Assembly (NCBI GenBank): GCA_037447655.1
Contig: JBBHKE010002609.1
Location: 299,350 to 363,349 of the forward strand
DNA: 64,000 nucleotides
DNA from: Zygnema cylindricum
Taxonomy: Eukaryota > Streptophyta > Zygnematophyceae > Zygnematales > Zygnemataceae
Reading direction: 5' to 3'
Part shown: piece by piece, positions 1 through 11,769 of the stretch
Layout: every line of letters starts with the position of its first letter
How positions within the stretch are numbered: position 1 is the stretch's first letter
Made by a program: the position numbers and the translations under genes
The notes under the pieces: model-generated
Database searches by the model: none
What the model saw: only the letters and a program-made list of their open reading frames with translations
Told to the model about the DNA's origin: nothing

Positions 1-360
1 TTGCGGCGGAGATAGGCAACCTCACACGATTGAAAGACTTGTGAGTGGAAAGGGGATGGGATGCGCAAAAGTAATCATATTAGTGAAACGTATCATTAAT
101 TAGAAGGAAAAGCCTAAGATTTCATTTTACATTAGTTTCTCCATTTCATGTTCTAATTTTGGTCATCAAATTGAACACCATATTCATTTATGCTTTTACC
201 TATTTTTGTGGGGTGATTTTTTCATTGATTTTGCAAATTAATATGTTTTTGTCATAGAGGAAAGAGGTGGGAGGGTGGGATTGTGACAAAAGCCATTTGG
301 TGGCAAAACAATGTATGTTGTGAATATGTTTTTTTCTTTTTTTAGATTTTATTTGGCGGG
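1..360. other. unassigned AT-rich sequence
   Basis: No coding signal, tRNA or recognisable repeat was found here. It is ordinary A+T-rich DNA that passes into the purine tract at about 358. It could be intron of the LRR gene further right, since the purine tract it borders continues into that gene's first visible exon, but nothing proves it. Confidence 0.4.
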
Positions 361-722
361 GGATGAGGGGTGGGGGGTGGGGGGAGGGGGAGGGGGAGGG
401 AGAGGGGGGGGGAAGGGGAGGGGGAGGGGGAGGGGGGAGGGGGAGGTTGAGGGAGGGAAAGAGGGGGAGGTGGAGGGGGGAGAGGGAGAGGGGGTGAAGG
501 GGGAGGGTAGGGTGAGGAGAGGGGTGAAGGGAAGGTTGATGTGGAGGGGAAATGGGAAGGGAAGGGAGAGGGGGAGAGAGAGAGTTAGAGGGGGAGGAGG
601 GGTAAAGGGAGGGAGAGGGGGGGAAACGAGAGGGGGGGTGGGCAGTGGGGGGGAAGGGATTGGGAGGGAGGGAGAGAGGGAGAGTGGGGAGAGGGGAAAA
701 AGGGGAGTGAAGGAGCGATAGG
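358..722 (+). repeat. polypurine (GGGAGA-type) tract, left part
   Basis: Nearly pure G/A on the plus strand, made of irregular GGGGA, GGGAGAG and GGAGG runs without a fixed period. It is cut by Copia A1, whose target duplication ATAGG lies at 718-722, and resumes at 6826 after the element. The two parts were therefore probably one tract before the insertion. Long open frames on both strands here only reflect the lack of stop codons in such composition. Confidence 0.85.
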
Positions 723-1240
723 TGTCATGGTTCACTGTGGAAAGGACTAGTTGTGTTATGTTTTGGCGTCCTGTTGCAGTTACGGATCTAGTCTTGGTCC
801 ATTGTTTGGTTTCAGTTGGCGTCTTGTGAGTTGTTTTGTGTTTCGTCCGTTGCGTATTGTCTTGTATGGCATTTGATGTCATTTAGTGCGACGTACTTGT
901 AACGTTCGGTTCAGTGCGCACCACTCAATTTCGGCGCACACTGTTTGATTAGGCGCACGTTCGCCTAACTTTTGTCACGTCCTTATGTTCACTTTTATCA
1001 CTAGGTGTTAGTGGTAGTTATAAGTTGGTTAGGTATAAGTATTTTAGTAAAGAGAGGTGAACAGTTTAGTAGCAAAAAAGGAGAAGGAAGAAAACATTGT
1101 AAAGAGAAAAGATCTCCAATAAAATAAATCTTTTGTTGGAGAATTCTTTGGGCTCCTATCATGACTGCATGCTTTCGCATGCTCTTTGAGATAATGTAAT
1201 GTAATGTTCTTCCATTTCTGGCCGTGCTCCTTTTCTATCA
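723..1240 (+). repeat. 5' LTR of Copia A1
   Basis: 518 bp, colinear with the repeat at 6302-6825. Shared landmarks include CTGTGGAAAGGACT near the start, GGCGTCCTG, GCGCACC, and GAGAATTCTTTGGGCTCCT near the end. Boundaries follow from the TG...CA termini and the adjacent ATAGG duplication. Confidence 0.92.
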
Positions 1241-1819
1241 CTTCGTATCGGAACAGGTAGAAGTACTTTGTATCCGCTATCGGCAATTCAGCAGTGACCA
1301 GTAGTGTTAAAATGGGAGGAAAGAAGAAAAATGGTGTAGCTCCACAGTTTGCACCTGTGTAATCTGGGAGGAAAGAAGAAGGGTGGATCAAGAAGGATGC
1401 AGCTCCACAGTTTGCACCTGTGCAATCAGACACTCCAGTGACACTCAACTTCAATGACACTCTAGTGACACTCCAAAGATGAGTCATAGGGGCTTCAGTG
1501 CTGCCCAATTGGAAAAAGAAGACACTTTACCTACACATACGTTTATACAGAAGGAGGAACTAGGAGTAAAGGTGTTCTTGACATAGTAGAGATTTTAGAC
1601 ATTGTGATTGAGTTTTCGAGGTGTTTCATCGCCCTGGCGGTGCCAGTCGTCAGTTGAGGTAGCGGATAAAAAGAAGGAGAAACTAAAAATGACTGGAGAG
1701 AAAAAATTCGAAAAGGGAAATTGGAGGCAAAAGATGAGTCTAATTTGGAGGAGAGAAAAAATTCGGAAAGGGAAATTGGAGGCAGAAGATGAGTCAATTT
1801 TGGAGGAGGACTGATGAGA

Positions 1820-2930
1820 AAGAATAGAAACTGCCCGACAAAGTCGTTCTCTTCAATGGAAGAACTACTTTATTTGGAAGAGATACATTAAAGGACAACT
1901 TAAACTTCAGCGTCTTTGGAAAATTGTTACTGGAGAGGAGCCCATGCCGATTTTTGATCGAAAGGTAAGGAATAAATTGAGGCGAAAGAATGTTGCCGTC
2001 TTCACCGGATTGATGCAAACTTACACGCCCGCAGTTCATGAGTATTTTTTCACACATGATTCTGCACATGAATGTTGGCGGGCCATTGAAAACGAATTCG
2101 AAAAAAGAAATCAAAATCGCGGCCAACATGCATATACCGAATTTCTCAATTTTAAGATGAATCCGAATGAATCGATCGGATATACGTCGAACCGGTTCAA
2201 TATTATTGTGGAACGACTTGCGGCTATCGGTCGGTTTATTATTGAGGCGGATAAAGTAAAGTGACTGGCTTTCTGAATGCCTTGCCGGATAGGCTTGTCC
2301 ATCTCAAAGAAATTTTGATAGTGAAAAAGAGTTTGACTTACGAATTCATTTTATCATATTTAAAAGATAACGAAGATAATGCAGTGAGTTCTTCTCAAAG
2401 TACTCCTCCACCGGTTCTTTAAATACTACCAATTCTAACTCAGCTGACTTATCTTATCTTCGTGGTGGCGGAAGAGGAGGAAGGGGAGGAGGCTTGAGAG
2501 GTATACGATGGGGACAAATGAAAAATGGAAATCCAAAGGCCTTTCTGTCGGCCCCCGATCTGAATTTTGTCTTATGTTTTCATTGCAACAAACTTGGACA
2601 TTTGGCGATGTCATGTCCCGATCGACATTGTTACTTTTGCGGCAAGTAGGGGCACCTAAGTTCTCAATGTTATGCAAAAACAGAAGGCGAAAGTGGAGGT
2701 GGTAGAGGTTGATTTAATGGCAGCCGTGGTGGCTTTAATGGCGGTCGTAGAGGAGGTCGCATAGGAGGTTGAGGAGGAGAACATTTTGGAGGCTGTGGTG
2801 GTGGCCGTTTTGGCGATCAAAGACATTTTTTCAAAGACAGTGGATATGAAGAAGAGGAGGGATCATGTTCTGAGATATTTACTTGTCTCACCCTCTCGGT
2901 TGATTTATCGACAAAAAATGGAAATGTGGA
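1820..2930 (+). pseudogene. Copia A1 gag pseudogene
   Basis: This codes for remnants of the capsid/nucleocapsid protein that packages the element RNA. The capsid part, about 1840-2265, carries the Copia gag pattern WKRYIKGQ, LWKIVTGEE, then HECWRAIENEFEK and FKMNPNESIG. It is followed by two CCHC zinc knuckles at about 2573-2670: the first (CFHCNKLGHLAMSC) is complete, the second has an in-frame TAG between its Cys pair and His. A Gly/Arg-rich RGG-like stretch follows at 2690-2810, also with stops. No intact start was found. The frame is lost at about 2264 and several times later. It is identified by similarity of layout to the better preserved gag at 32725. Confidence 0.75.
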
Positions 2931-5900
2931 GGAGTGGGTGATTGATACGGGAGCATCACATCATGTTTGCACTAATGCGACATTATTTGACGACTTGCGA
3001 CGGTTGGCAATTCCAAAGAAAATCACGGTTGCAAGCGGAAAAATCATTTCTGTCACCAATGTGGTAACCGGTCCGTTTAGACATTCCCACATTTAATGTC
3101 GAAGGGAGAGAGCCCGTAACTCCAACCCTTTTGGTCAATGTACTTCACATTTTTGGTGGTTTGGTTAATTTATTGAGTGTCCCGCAGATCCAACGTGCGG
3201 GTGGTAGTGTATATGACTTTGGAGATTCGACAATTCACAATGTTAATGAAAAGGGAGTCGTCATTGGTGAAGGGGAAGTCACGAAAAATATGCATAGTCA
3301 ATTAGTATGGCAGCGGACTAAGGTTGATTCATATCCGGATATGATCTTATATCATATTTCAAAATTTAGAGGGGGTTTAAGTCTTTGGCATCGCCGAATG
3401 TGCCACACATCCGAGGGGAGTCTAAGGAAGATGTTAAAACCCGGTTGTGTGAGAGGTTAGATTTGGCCTCGGGCGAAACGTCAATGGATGTGAGGGGTGT
3501 AGTCACGGGAATCAAATCCAAAAACCTCATCCACCGAAAAATACGAAGTTTTGATCCTCACATCCTCTTGAATTAGTCCACATCAATTTGTGTCGAAATG
3601 TGAAACCGGAGTGTTTGAGGAAATTGGTACATCATGGTTATTGTTGATGATTACTCTCGTTTCTCGTGGGTAATTCTTCTAAAACACAAATCTAAAGCAT
3701 TTGAGAGGTTTAAGGAGTGGCACATCATGGCGGAACGACAATGTGAGAGGAAATTGAAGTCCATTCGATTGGATAATGGTGGCGATTATGTTGCTTTTGA
3801 TGGATATTGTCGAGAATGGGGAATAAAACATCAAAATACGGCACCTTACTCCCTAGAACCAAATGGAGTGGCTAAAATCAATATTGGACACTCTTAGAAA
3901 TGGTCTGAGCTATGGTTCATGCATCCGGTCGATCTAGTCACTTTGGGGAGATGCACTCTTAACCGCTAATTATATATGTAATCATCGACTTACTTCCATT
4001 TCGGGCGATAAAACACTTTATGAGTTGTGGTACGGGCGGAAACCAACTCTACATTACATGCGGATATAGGGATGTCGTGTTACCATATAGGTAGAATCAC
4101 AAAATCAGCGAGGAAAATTTTCATCGAGAAGTTGGTCCAAAATTTTTGTTGGATATAGCTCGTGAGGGAATCTTTAACGAATTTATGATCCCTCACGGCA
4201 CACAATTATTGAATCACGAAACGTGAACTTCCATGAGCAGCTGAAATCCGCAATCGAAGGATCGGCGAAATTGCGGAGAAATTTGGATTTTCATGACGAA
4301 GCAAAAATTTCTACCATCTCGGACATTGAGGAGTCCAATGATGACATTGAACCTGATCCGGCTATCAATGTTACGATCGGGAAACAAAAATCGGACATTG
4401 AAGAAAAAATTAAGAACATTGACGTAGAATTGCGACATTCAAATTCTCAAATGTCATCCGAATCTCAGAATTCCACAAATTCAAAATCATTCTTTTAAAG
4501 TCATACCGAATTGGATAAATAAAAAGAGTCGGATGTTACTTTAAGGAGTACACAAGAATCTAATGGGAGAAAATCGGCGAGATTATCTTTTCACAGGAAA
4601 AGAGGAAATGTTGAAAATTCACATTACTTCATTTTGACGACTAAGGGAGAGGATTTCCTCCCCTAGCAATCACTTTGTAAAAAATACGTCGGTGACCCCT
4701 GATCTTACTCTGAATCACGAAATTCGGGTGATTGGGAGTCAAAATGGCAACCGGCTTGGGAGAAAGAATATAAGTCTATAGTAGAGAAACGAACATTTGA
4801 AGGAGTTGATTTACCCAAGAGGAAAAAGGCGATCGATGCGCAGTGGGTCTTCAAGAAAAAAACTGGTGCTTGTGGAGAAGTAATTAAGTTTAAAGCTAGA
4901 CTAGTATGCAAAGGTTTACAACAATAGGAAAGAAATGATTTTACAGAGACATATGCGCCAATTGAAAATTTTGACTCTTTACGAATGATTATGGTGATTG
5001 CAACAGTTGAAAAGAAACACATCCTTCAAATGGATGTTGAAACCGCGCTATTGAATGGAGAACTCGAGGAAGAAGTGTACATGAAGATCCTTGAGGGAGT
5101 TGACTCGAAAGAAGGGAAGGTGAGCGAAGCCTTTATACGGGTTAAAGCTAGTCTCTGTACGGGTTAAAGAAAGTCTTTGTTTGGGGTAAAGCAAGCGCCT
5201 TGTACTTCTTACTTATGGTAGCATTCGTTTTTAACCAATTTCGGATTTAAACGGACTACTTCACATGTGGGCGTTTACATTAAGGAGAAGACCAAATAAT
5301 GTTCCAAGTTTACAGTGACGATTTTTGATGACGTCGGATACTCTAGACATAATCAACAAATTGAAGGCCTTTCTATGCCTTTATTTTAAGGTAACAGACC
5401 TTGGAGACGTCCGTTACATTTTGGGGATCAAAGTGATTAGATATCCTAATGGAGGTAACAAACTGAGTCAAGCTCAGTATTGCAGAGACGTATTAGCGCG
5501 GTTAGGCATGTCGAATGCAAAACCACTTTCTACGCCTATGGATCCTAAGTGTCATTTAAGGAAGTTTGAGGATGAATCGTTGGTCGACATTCCATATCAA
5601 GAAGCCATTTGAAGTCTTATGTACTTGAGTGTGGGCACTCGTTTGGATATGCGGCGGCATTTTCAACTTTGAATCGATTCTGTCATGAACCAAAGAAATC
5701 GCATTGGGAGGCCGTCAAACATAACTTTTGATATTTTGCCGGTACGATTGATATGGGATTGACGTACAAATCGGCAAGTTGCATTGGTTACTCCAATTCC
5801 GACTGGGCAAGAGATTACTATTCTGGAAAGTCAACGTCCGGATACGCATTCATGTTCGGCGGTGCAATAGTTTCGTGGAGTTCACGTCTGCAACCGACAG

Positions 5901-6240
5901 TTGCATTAAGTTCAACGATAGCTGCATTAAGTTCAACGGAGGCTGAGTACATGGCGGCTTGCCATGTCGCTAAAGCATCAATTTGGTTAAAAGAGATGCT
6001 CGGTGAATTGAAGATTTCGAATGTGTATTTGCAAATTTTTAGAGATAGCATGAGTTCTATAGCACTTGTTAAAAATCGCGTATTTCACAAGCGTACGAAG
6101 CACATCTATATTTAATGGCATTTTGTGCATGATTTGGTCACCTTGAAAGAGGTGGAGTTTGTATTCTTGTCGATTTTGGAAGATGCCGCAGATTTACTTA
6201 GTACGTTGACTTCCTATGATGTGTTTGTCGGAGGCCGTCC
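2931..6240 (+). pseudogene. Copia A1 pol pseudogene (PR-IN-RT-RH)
   Basis: Protease is visible at about 2931-2975 (EEWVIDTGASHHVC, active D-T-G). The integrase zinc region is at about 3385 (LWHRRMCHTSEGS) and the integrase core at 3634-3890 (MVIVDDYSRFSW, RLDNGGDY, and EPNGVAK where the catalytic Glu has become Lys). Reverse transcriptase runs from about 4780 to 5720, with KAIDAQWVFKKK, LQMDVETALLNGELEEEVY and a YSDD variant of the YVDD active site followed by stops. RNase H occupies 5753-6115 (SNSDWA, STEAEYMAA). A 21-bp tandem duplication at about 5905-5946 repeats ALSST inside RNase H. Many stops and frameshifts make the whole region non-functional. Confidence 0.85.
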
Positions 6241-6301
6241 AAAGTTAAGGTTAGCATGAAATGCATTCTTGTTTGCAATTTTCCACATCAAAGAGTAGGA
6301 T

Positions 6302-6825
6302 TGTTATGGTTCGCTGTGGAAAGGACTGGTGTTGCATTTTGGCGTCCTGTCGCAGTTACCGTTACAGATTTGGTCTTGGTTCATTGTTTGGTTTCAATTG
6401 GCGTCTTGTGAGTTGTTTTGTGTTTCGTCCGTTGCCTATTGTCCGGTACGGTATTTGATGTCATTTAGGGCAACGTACTTATAACGTTCGGTTTAGTGCG
6501 CACCATTCAGTTTCGGCGCACAATGTTTGATTAGGCCCATATTCGCCTACCTTTTGTCATGTCCTTATGTTCAGTTTTACACTAAGTGTTACTGATAGTT
6601 TAAGTCTGTTAGGCAAAAGTATTTTAGAAAAGAGAGGTGAAAAGGTTAGTATACCAAAAGGAGAAGGCAGAAAATACATTATAAAGAGGAAAGATCTCCA
6701 ATTAAATGAAATCTTTTGTTGGAGAATTCTTTGGGCTCCTATCATGACTGAATGCTTCTGCATGCTCTTTGAACTAATGTAATGTAATGTTCTGTCCCAT
6801 TTCTGGCCGTGCTTCTTTTCTATCA
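6302..6825 (+). repeat. 3' LTR of Copia A1
   Basis: 524 bp, starting TGTTATGG after the short purine run AAAGAGTAGGA, a weak polypurine primer, and ending TTTCTATCA. It is followed directly by the ATAGG target duplication at 6826-6830. It differs from the 5' LTR by scattered substitutions and small indels, indicating an old insertion. Confidence 0.92.
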
Positions 6826-6886
6826 ATAGGGAGTGAGACTGTCCCATTTCTGGCCATGCTCCTTTTCTATCAATAGGGAGTGAGAC
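6794..6886 (+). repeat. 47-bp tandem duplication across LTR end and target site
   Basis: The last 32 bp of the 3' LTR plus ATAGGGAGTGAGACT (6794-6840) are followed immediately by a second copy (6841-6886) differing at two or three positions, among them GCCGTGCTT versus GCCATGCTC. The second copy includes both the LTR terminus and the target-duplication bases, so it arose after insertion. Confidence 0.85.
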
Positions 6887-8315
6887 AGGGAGAGAGATAT
6901 GGAGAGAGGGAGAGAGCGAGGGCGAGAGATAAAGGGAGAGAGAAGAGAGGGAGAGGAAAAGGGCGTGGGAGTGCGAGAGGGAGAGGCAGAGAGGAAAGGG
7001 GAGAGGGGGGGAGGGAGATGTTGGGAGGGAGAGAGGGAGAGAGAGGGAGAGAGGGAGAGAGGGAGGGAAAGAGGGAGAGCGGGAGTGAGTGGGTGAGAGG
7101 GAAAGGGGGAGGGGAAGAAAGAGAGAGAGATAGGGAGAGAAAAGAGGGAGAGGGAGAGGGTGGGTGGGGAGAGGGGGGAGAGGGGGGAGGGGAGGAGGGG
7201 AGGGGGAGGGGAGCGAGAGAGGGGGACAGGAGGAGCGGGAGAGGGGGAAAGGGGGAGTGGGAGTGAGGGGAAGAGGCAAAGAAGGGGAGAGAGGGAGACA
7301 AGGAGAGGAATTGGGGGAGAGAGTAAAGGAGGGAAAGAGGGGAGAGAGTGAGAGGGATAGGGGAAGAGGTAGAGGGAGACGAAAGGAGGGAGGGACGGAG
7401 GTGGAATAGAGGGAGGGAGGGAGAAAAAGAGGGGGAATATAGGGAGGGAAAGGGGAGAGGGAGAGGCAGGGTGGAAAAGGGAGGGGGGAAGAGGGAGGGG
7501 GGAAGAGGGAGGGGGGAAGAGGGAGGGGGGAAGAGGGAGGGGGGGAGGGGGAGAAGGGGAGAGAGGGAGAGAGGGAAAGAGAGAGGGAGAGAGTGGGTGA
7601 GGAGGAGATGGGGAAAGGGGGAGGAAAGGAGAGAGGGAGAGAAAGGAGAAAGGGAGTGGGAGAGGTTGAGGGAGGGACGGAGGGTGGGTGGGGAGGGGGA
7701 CGGGTGAGGGGGTTGGAGGGGCGGTGGGAAGGGGAAGCGGGGGAGTGGGAGAGGGGGAGAGGTGGAGAGGGTAAGAGGGGAAGAGGGGGAGAAGGGGAGA
7801 GAGGGAGACAAAGAGAGAGATTGGGGGAGAGAGAGGTATAGGAAGAGGGGGAGAGGGGAAGAGGTAGAGGGAGCCGGAAGGGAGGAGGGACAGAGGAGGC
7901 GGAGCGGGGGGAGGGGAGGGGTAGGGGGATGGAGGATAGAGGGAGGGAGGGGGAAGGGGAGGGGATTGTAGGGATGGAAAAGGGAGGGAAGAGTGAGGGG
8001 GAGGGGGAAAAGAAGGGGTAGGAGGGTGATGGGAAGGGAGGGAGAGGGGGAGGCGGAGGCGGGGGAAGGGGAAAGGGGAGGTGGATGGGGGAGAAGGAAG
8101 AGGGAGAGGGCGGCAGAGGGGGAGGGGAGAGCGAAAGGTTAGAGAGAGAGTGAGGGAATGGGGAGGGGGATCTACGGGTGGGCGGAGGGGGATGTGGAGG
8201 GGAAAGGCGAGGGGAGGGGGAGGGGGCAGGGGAAGGGAGGGAGGGAGGGAGAGAAGTTGTGGGCGAGGGGATTAAGGGGAGAGACGATGGAGAAATGGGA
8301 GAGAGGGAGATAGAT
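6826..8315 (+). repeat. polypurine tract, right part (1.5 kb)
   Basis: The plus strand is almost exclusively G and A, built from GGGAGAGA, GGGGAGGGG and GGGAAGAGGGA units; a short local tandem GGGGGGAAGAGGGAG occurs near 7490-7540. It is the continuation of the tract at 358-722. It lies upstream of the first visible LRR exon on the same strand, so it may be intronic. Translated frames (E/R/G on one strand, P/S/L on the other) are composition artefacts. Confidence 0.88.
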
Positions 8316-8585
8316 GGAGAAATAATAAAATAAAGTAGTAATAACTGATAATAACAATAAATATTACTATGTGGTGTTAAAAAATAGTAATAATAACAAT
8401 ATTAATTTATAGTAACAAGTAATGTTTAAAGTATATATAGAACTTATTTATTAATGAAATATAATCTATTATAGATATTGGTGACAATACAGTGGCAACA
8501 ATAAAAAAATAATAATTAAAAAGTTTCATGGGGGTTTGAAAGCTAGCGCAATGAATTAAGAGTCCATTTGAGTGTTTGATGACAG
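8316..8585 (+). other. AT-rich intron end upstream of LRR exon 1
   Basis: No gene was found. From 8521 the sequence TTCATGGGGG-TTTGAAAGCTAGC matches the conserved 3' intron segment found before LRR exons 2, 3 and 4, and it ends in the acceptor GATGACAG at 8578-8585. Confidence 0.6.
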
Positions 8586-8657
8586 AGGTCTACAATACAA
8601 CCAGTTGAGTGGAAGCATTCCATCGTCCATCGGTCAACTCACATCCCTCCAATACTT
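8586..8657 (+). CDS. LRR exon 1 (72 nt, one leucine-rich repeat)
   Basis: This exon encodes one 24-residue plant-type extracellular leucine-rich repeat, GLQYNQLSGSIPSSIGQLTS followed by LQY and a split codon. It starts after acceptor ACAG (8582-8585) and stops at donor GTAAGA (8658). It contributes one base to its first codon and two (TT) to its last, so both introns are phase 2 and copies can be joined end to end in frame. The consensus LxxLxLxxNxLSGxIPxxIG is fully met. Such repeats form the ligand-binding solenoid of receptor-like kinases and receptor-like proteins. No upstream exon was found, because the region before it is purine tract and a retroelement. The splice sites and repeat identity are seen directly; that the parts make one gene is inferred. 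Confidence 0.8.
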
Positions 8658-8934
8658 GTAAGACACGTGACACTAATGATTAACATTTAATAAATATGTA
8701 ATGAGAACTAAGAAACTAATTGCAAAAAATAGCATTATCAAGAAAAATAATTACTTAACGTATTAATGTTTAAACCATAAACAAAAATAACCACCAATAA
8801 TAACCACACATTGTAATAATTATATGACAGGCAATTATGTCAATGAGGCAAATAATGATCAAAAAGCAATAATGGTAAATTAAAAAAAGTGAAAAATGAA
8901 AATAAATATAAAAAAAATAATAAATATAAGTAAT

Positions 8935-10389
8935 CTTATATTTATGAATATGAATATAAACATAAGTATAAATATGAACATAAATATAAATATGAATATG
9001 AACGTGAACGGGAATGTGAATGTGAACGTGAATGTGAATGTCAACGTGAACGTGAAAGTGAATGTAAACGTGTCTATGAAAGTGAACGTGAAAGTGAAAG
9101 TGAATGTGAAGTGTACGTGAACATGAATGTGAACGTGAGTGAATGCGGACGTGAATGTGAACGTGAATGTGGAGGTGAATGCTAATGTGAATGTGAACGT
9201 GAATGTGAACGTGAATGCGAACGTGAACGTGATCGTTTATGTGAATGTAAACGTAACCGTGAACGCGAACGTGAACGCGAACGTGAACGCGAACGTGAAC
9301 GTGAACTTGAACGTGAATGTCAATGTGAACGTCAACGTGAACGTCAACGTGAAGGTCAATGTGAACGTGAACGTGAATGTCAACGTGAACGCGAATGTGA
9401 ATGTCAATGTGAACGTCAACGTGAACGTCAACGTGAATGTCAACGTGAACATCAACGAGAACGTCAACGTGAACGTCAACGTGAATGTCAATGTGAACGT
9501 CAACGTCAACGTCAATGCGAACGTGAATGCGAATGTGAACGCGAATGTGAACGTCAATGTGAATGTGAATGTCAATGTGAACGTGAACGTGAATGTTTAT
9601 GTGAATGTGAATGTGATCGAAATGTGAACGTGAATGTGAACGTGAATTTGAACGTGAACGTGAATGTGAATGTGAATGTGAAAGTGAAGGTGAACGTGAA
9701 TGTGAACGTCAACGTGAACGTGAATGCGAATGTGAATGCGAACGTGAATGCGAATTTGAACGCGAATGTGATCGTGAATGTGAATGTGAACGTGAACGTC
9801 AACGTGAACGTCAATGTGAATGTCAATGCGAACGTGAATGCGAATGTGAATGCAGTGTGAATTCGAACGTGAATGCGAATGTGAATGCAATGTGAACGTC
9901 AATGTGAAAGTCAATGTGAATGTGAACGTAACCGTGAATGTGAATGTGAATGTGAAAGTGAAGGTGAACGTGAAGGTGAACGTCAACGTGAACGTCAACG
10001 TGAATGTCAATGCGAACGTGAATGTGAATGTGAACGTAACCGTTAACGTAACCGTGAACGTGAATTTGAATTTGAATGTGAACGTGAATGGGAACGTGAA
10101 TGTGAATGTGAACGTGAAGGTGAACGTGAATGTGATTGTTAGTGTGAACATGAATGTGAACGTGAATGTGAACGTTAATTTGAACTTTAATATGAAGGTG
10201 AATGTTTATTTGAATGTGATTGTGAATGTGAACGTGAATGTCTATGTGAACGTGAATGGGAAGGTGAATGTGAATGTGAATGTGAACGTGAACGTGAACG
10301 TGATTGTGCTTATTAATGGGAACATGAATGTGAACGTGAATGTGAACGTTAATGGGAACGTGAAAGTGAATGTGAATGTTAATATATAA
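8935..10389 (+). repeat. hexamer minisatellite (GTGAAY)n, 1.45 kb, intronic
   Basis: A degenerate array of 6-bp units GTGAAC/GTGAAT, with GTCAAY variants between about 9310 and 9560 and an AT-rich entry of ATGAATAT-type units at 8935-9000. Stops are rare on both strands, so long frames reading (Asn-Val)n on plus and (Phe-Thr)n on minus appear. These are artefacts. The array lies between LRR exon 1 and LRR exon 2, in a predicted intron of 2.9 kb. Confidence 0.9.
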
Positions 10390-11445
10390 TAATAGTTTTA
10401 TACTAAATAATAAATAAAGTTAAAATTAATGAATAACAATGATAATATTTCATCATAAAAAAGTGTAATAAACAATAAATAATAACAAACAATGATAATA
10501 ATAATTGACAGTAATATAGATAATAATAATAAGAATAACAATAACAATGTATATTAGTAAAAATATTTTTTAATAATCATAATAGATAAAATCATAATGA
10601 TTAGTAGTATTAATAATAACGATAATAAGTGTAGGTGTATGATGATCGTGACCTGATAAGAACAATTTCTAGAGACAATTAGTAATATTTAATAGTCATG
10701 AGTATTTATGTAAATAATCATTTTGAAAATAACGACTAACATTATTTGTATTCCTAATTAATAGTAATAATTAGTAATAGTAATTATTCAATAAAAATAA
10801 TCCGTTATAATAATTAGTAATAGTAATTCACAATAATAACAACATTTTTTATTAGTTTCACATCATGGTTTTCAATATTCTTCTATGAAACAATAGTAAA
10901 AATATAGAATAAATTTTCAAGTAGACTCACTATTTAATTAACAGAATCATTAATGTAAAAGTAAATAACATTTATAGATAAAAATAATAATAATATTTAT
11001 ATTTAATACATATTTTAGGTAATAACAAAATTAGAACTAATTTTATTCAAATATAATATGTATAATACCAAGTAAAAATTATATTGAATGATAAATTAAT
11101 ATTTATTCTACTATCAATAATAACAAGCAATACTTGTGATTAATAATAATGATAATTAATAATGAGCAATAATAAATTATAGTAAGAAAAGTAATGAAAA
11201 TAAGTAATAGTAGCAAAAGAATAAAAATGACAGAAATAATAAAAAATTATTGTAATAACATTAGTGATAAAATAAAACAAATACCTATAAAGTTTTATGA
11301 AATAACGGCAATAAGAAAAATAATGGTCATGATTGTAGTAACTATTGTAACCACTTCGGCTTGATGAGAGAGCGTGCTTCTAGAGTACACAGAGAGAGGG
11401 AAAAATGGGTGGTGGAAGGAATTTATTATGATGATTTTTTTAAGG
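10390..11445 (+). other. AT-rich intron sequence rich in TAATAA runs
   Basis: About 1 kb of very A+T-rich DNA with many AATAATAA-like runs. No coding potential, repeat unit or RNA gene was recognised. It lies within the predicted intron between LRR exons 1 and 2. Confidence 0.5.
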
Positions 11446-11560
11446 CGGGTTAAAGGGTTTATTCTGGGGATCTCATGAAGTGTTTGAAAGCTAGCTTGGC
11501 TAATTACGAGACTGTTTCGGAGGGTGGGTGTTGGTTGAATGTGAATGTTCGATGCCATAG
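11446..11560 (+). repeat. conserved intron 3' segment preceding LRR exon 2
   Basis: This segment runs from GGGTTAAAGGGTTTATTCTGG through TTTGAAAGCTAGCTTGGCTAAT and GGGTGTTGGT to acceptor GCCATAG. Closely similar segments lie at 11662-11769 and 13986-14112, and a shorter one at 8521-8585. The exon was therefore duplicated together with flanking intron. Confidence 0.75.
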
Positions 11561-11632
11561 AGGTCTATCTACCAACCAGTTGAGCGGAAGTATTCCATCG
11601 TCCATCGGTCAACTCACATCCCTCAAAGAATT
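11561..11632 (+). CDS. LRR exon 2 (72 nt)
   Basis: A second 72-nt exon encoding GLSTNQLSGSIPSSIGQLTS followed by LKE and a split codon. The acceptor is CATAG at 11560 and the donor GTAAGA at 11633, again phase 2 at both ends. It differs from LRR exon 1 mainly in the solvent-exposed residues (QY to ST, QY to KE), while the structural positions and the SGSIPSSIGQLTSL core are unchanged. Only 137 bp separate it from LRR exon 3. Confidence 0.82.
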
Positions 11633-11769
11633 GTAAGACACATGACACTAATGATAAACCTTTAAAGGGTTTATTCTGGAGGTTTCATGGGGTGTTTGAA
11701 AGCTAGCTTGGCTAATTAAGACGTCTTGGGGGATGGGTGTTGGAGGGGTGTGAATGTTCGATGCCACAG

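Larger units (their letters stand above)
723..6825 (+). mobile_element. Ty1/Copia LTR retrotransposon A1, full length, decayed
   Basis: The element has two long terminal repeats (723-1240 and 6302-6825) that both begin TGTYATGGTTC and end TTTCTATCA. It is flanked by an identical 5-bp target duplication ATAGG (718-722 and 6826-6830). The internal order on the plus strand is gag, protease, integrase, reverse transcriptase, RNase H, which defines Copia. Just inside the 5' LTR the sequence TTCGTATCGGAACA resembles the common primer-binding site for the 3' end of initiator tRNA-Met. The reading frame is broken by many stops and shifts, so it is an old, immobile copy. It landed in a purine tract and resembles Copia A2 (32102-37924) in layout and gag motifs but is a different subfamily. 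Confidence 0.93.

Noticed and set aside
311-882. Long Gly/Arg/Glu-rich and Pro/Ser-rich frames on both strands
   Set aside because: They come from a polypurine tract that rarely makes stops. There is no domain, no codon structure, and frames overlap on both strands. The same holds for 6870-8357, 12017-13901, 18457-18974 and 29675-30040.
8896-10389. (Asn-Val)n and (Phe-Thr)n proteins
   Set aside because: Products of the GTGAAY hexamer array read in different frames. Open on both strands, intronic position, no start context.
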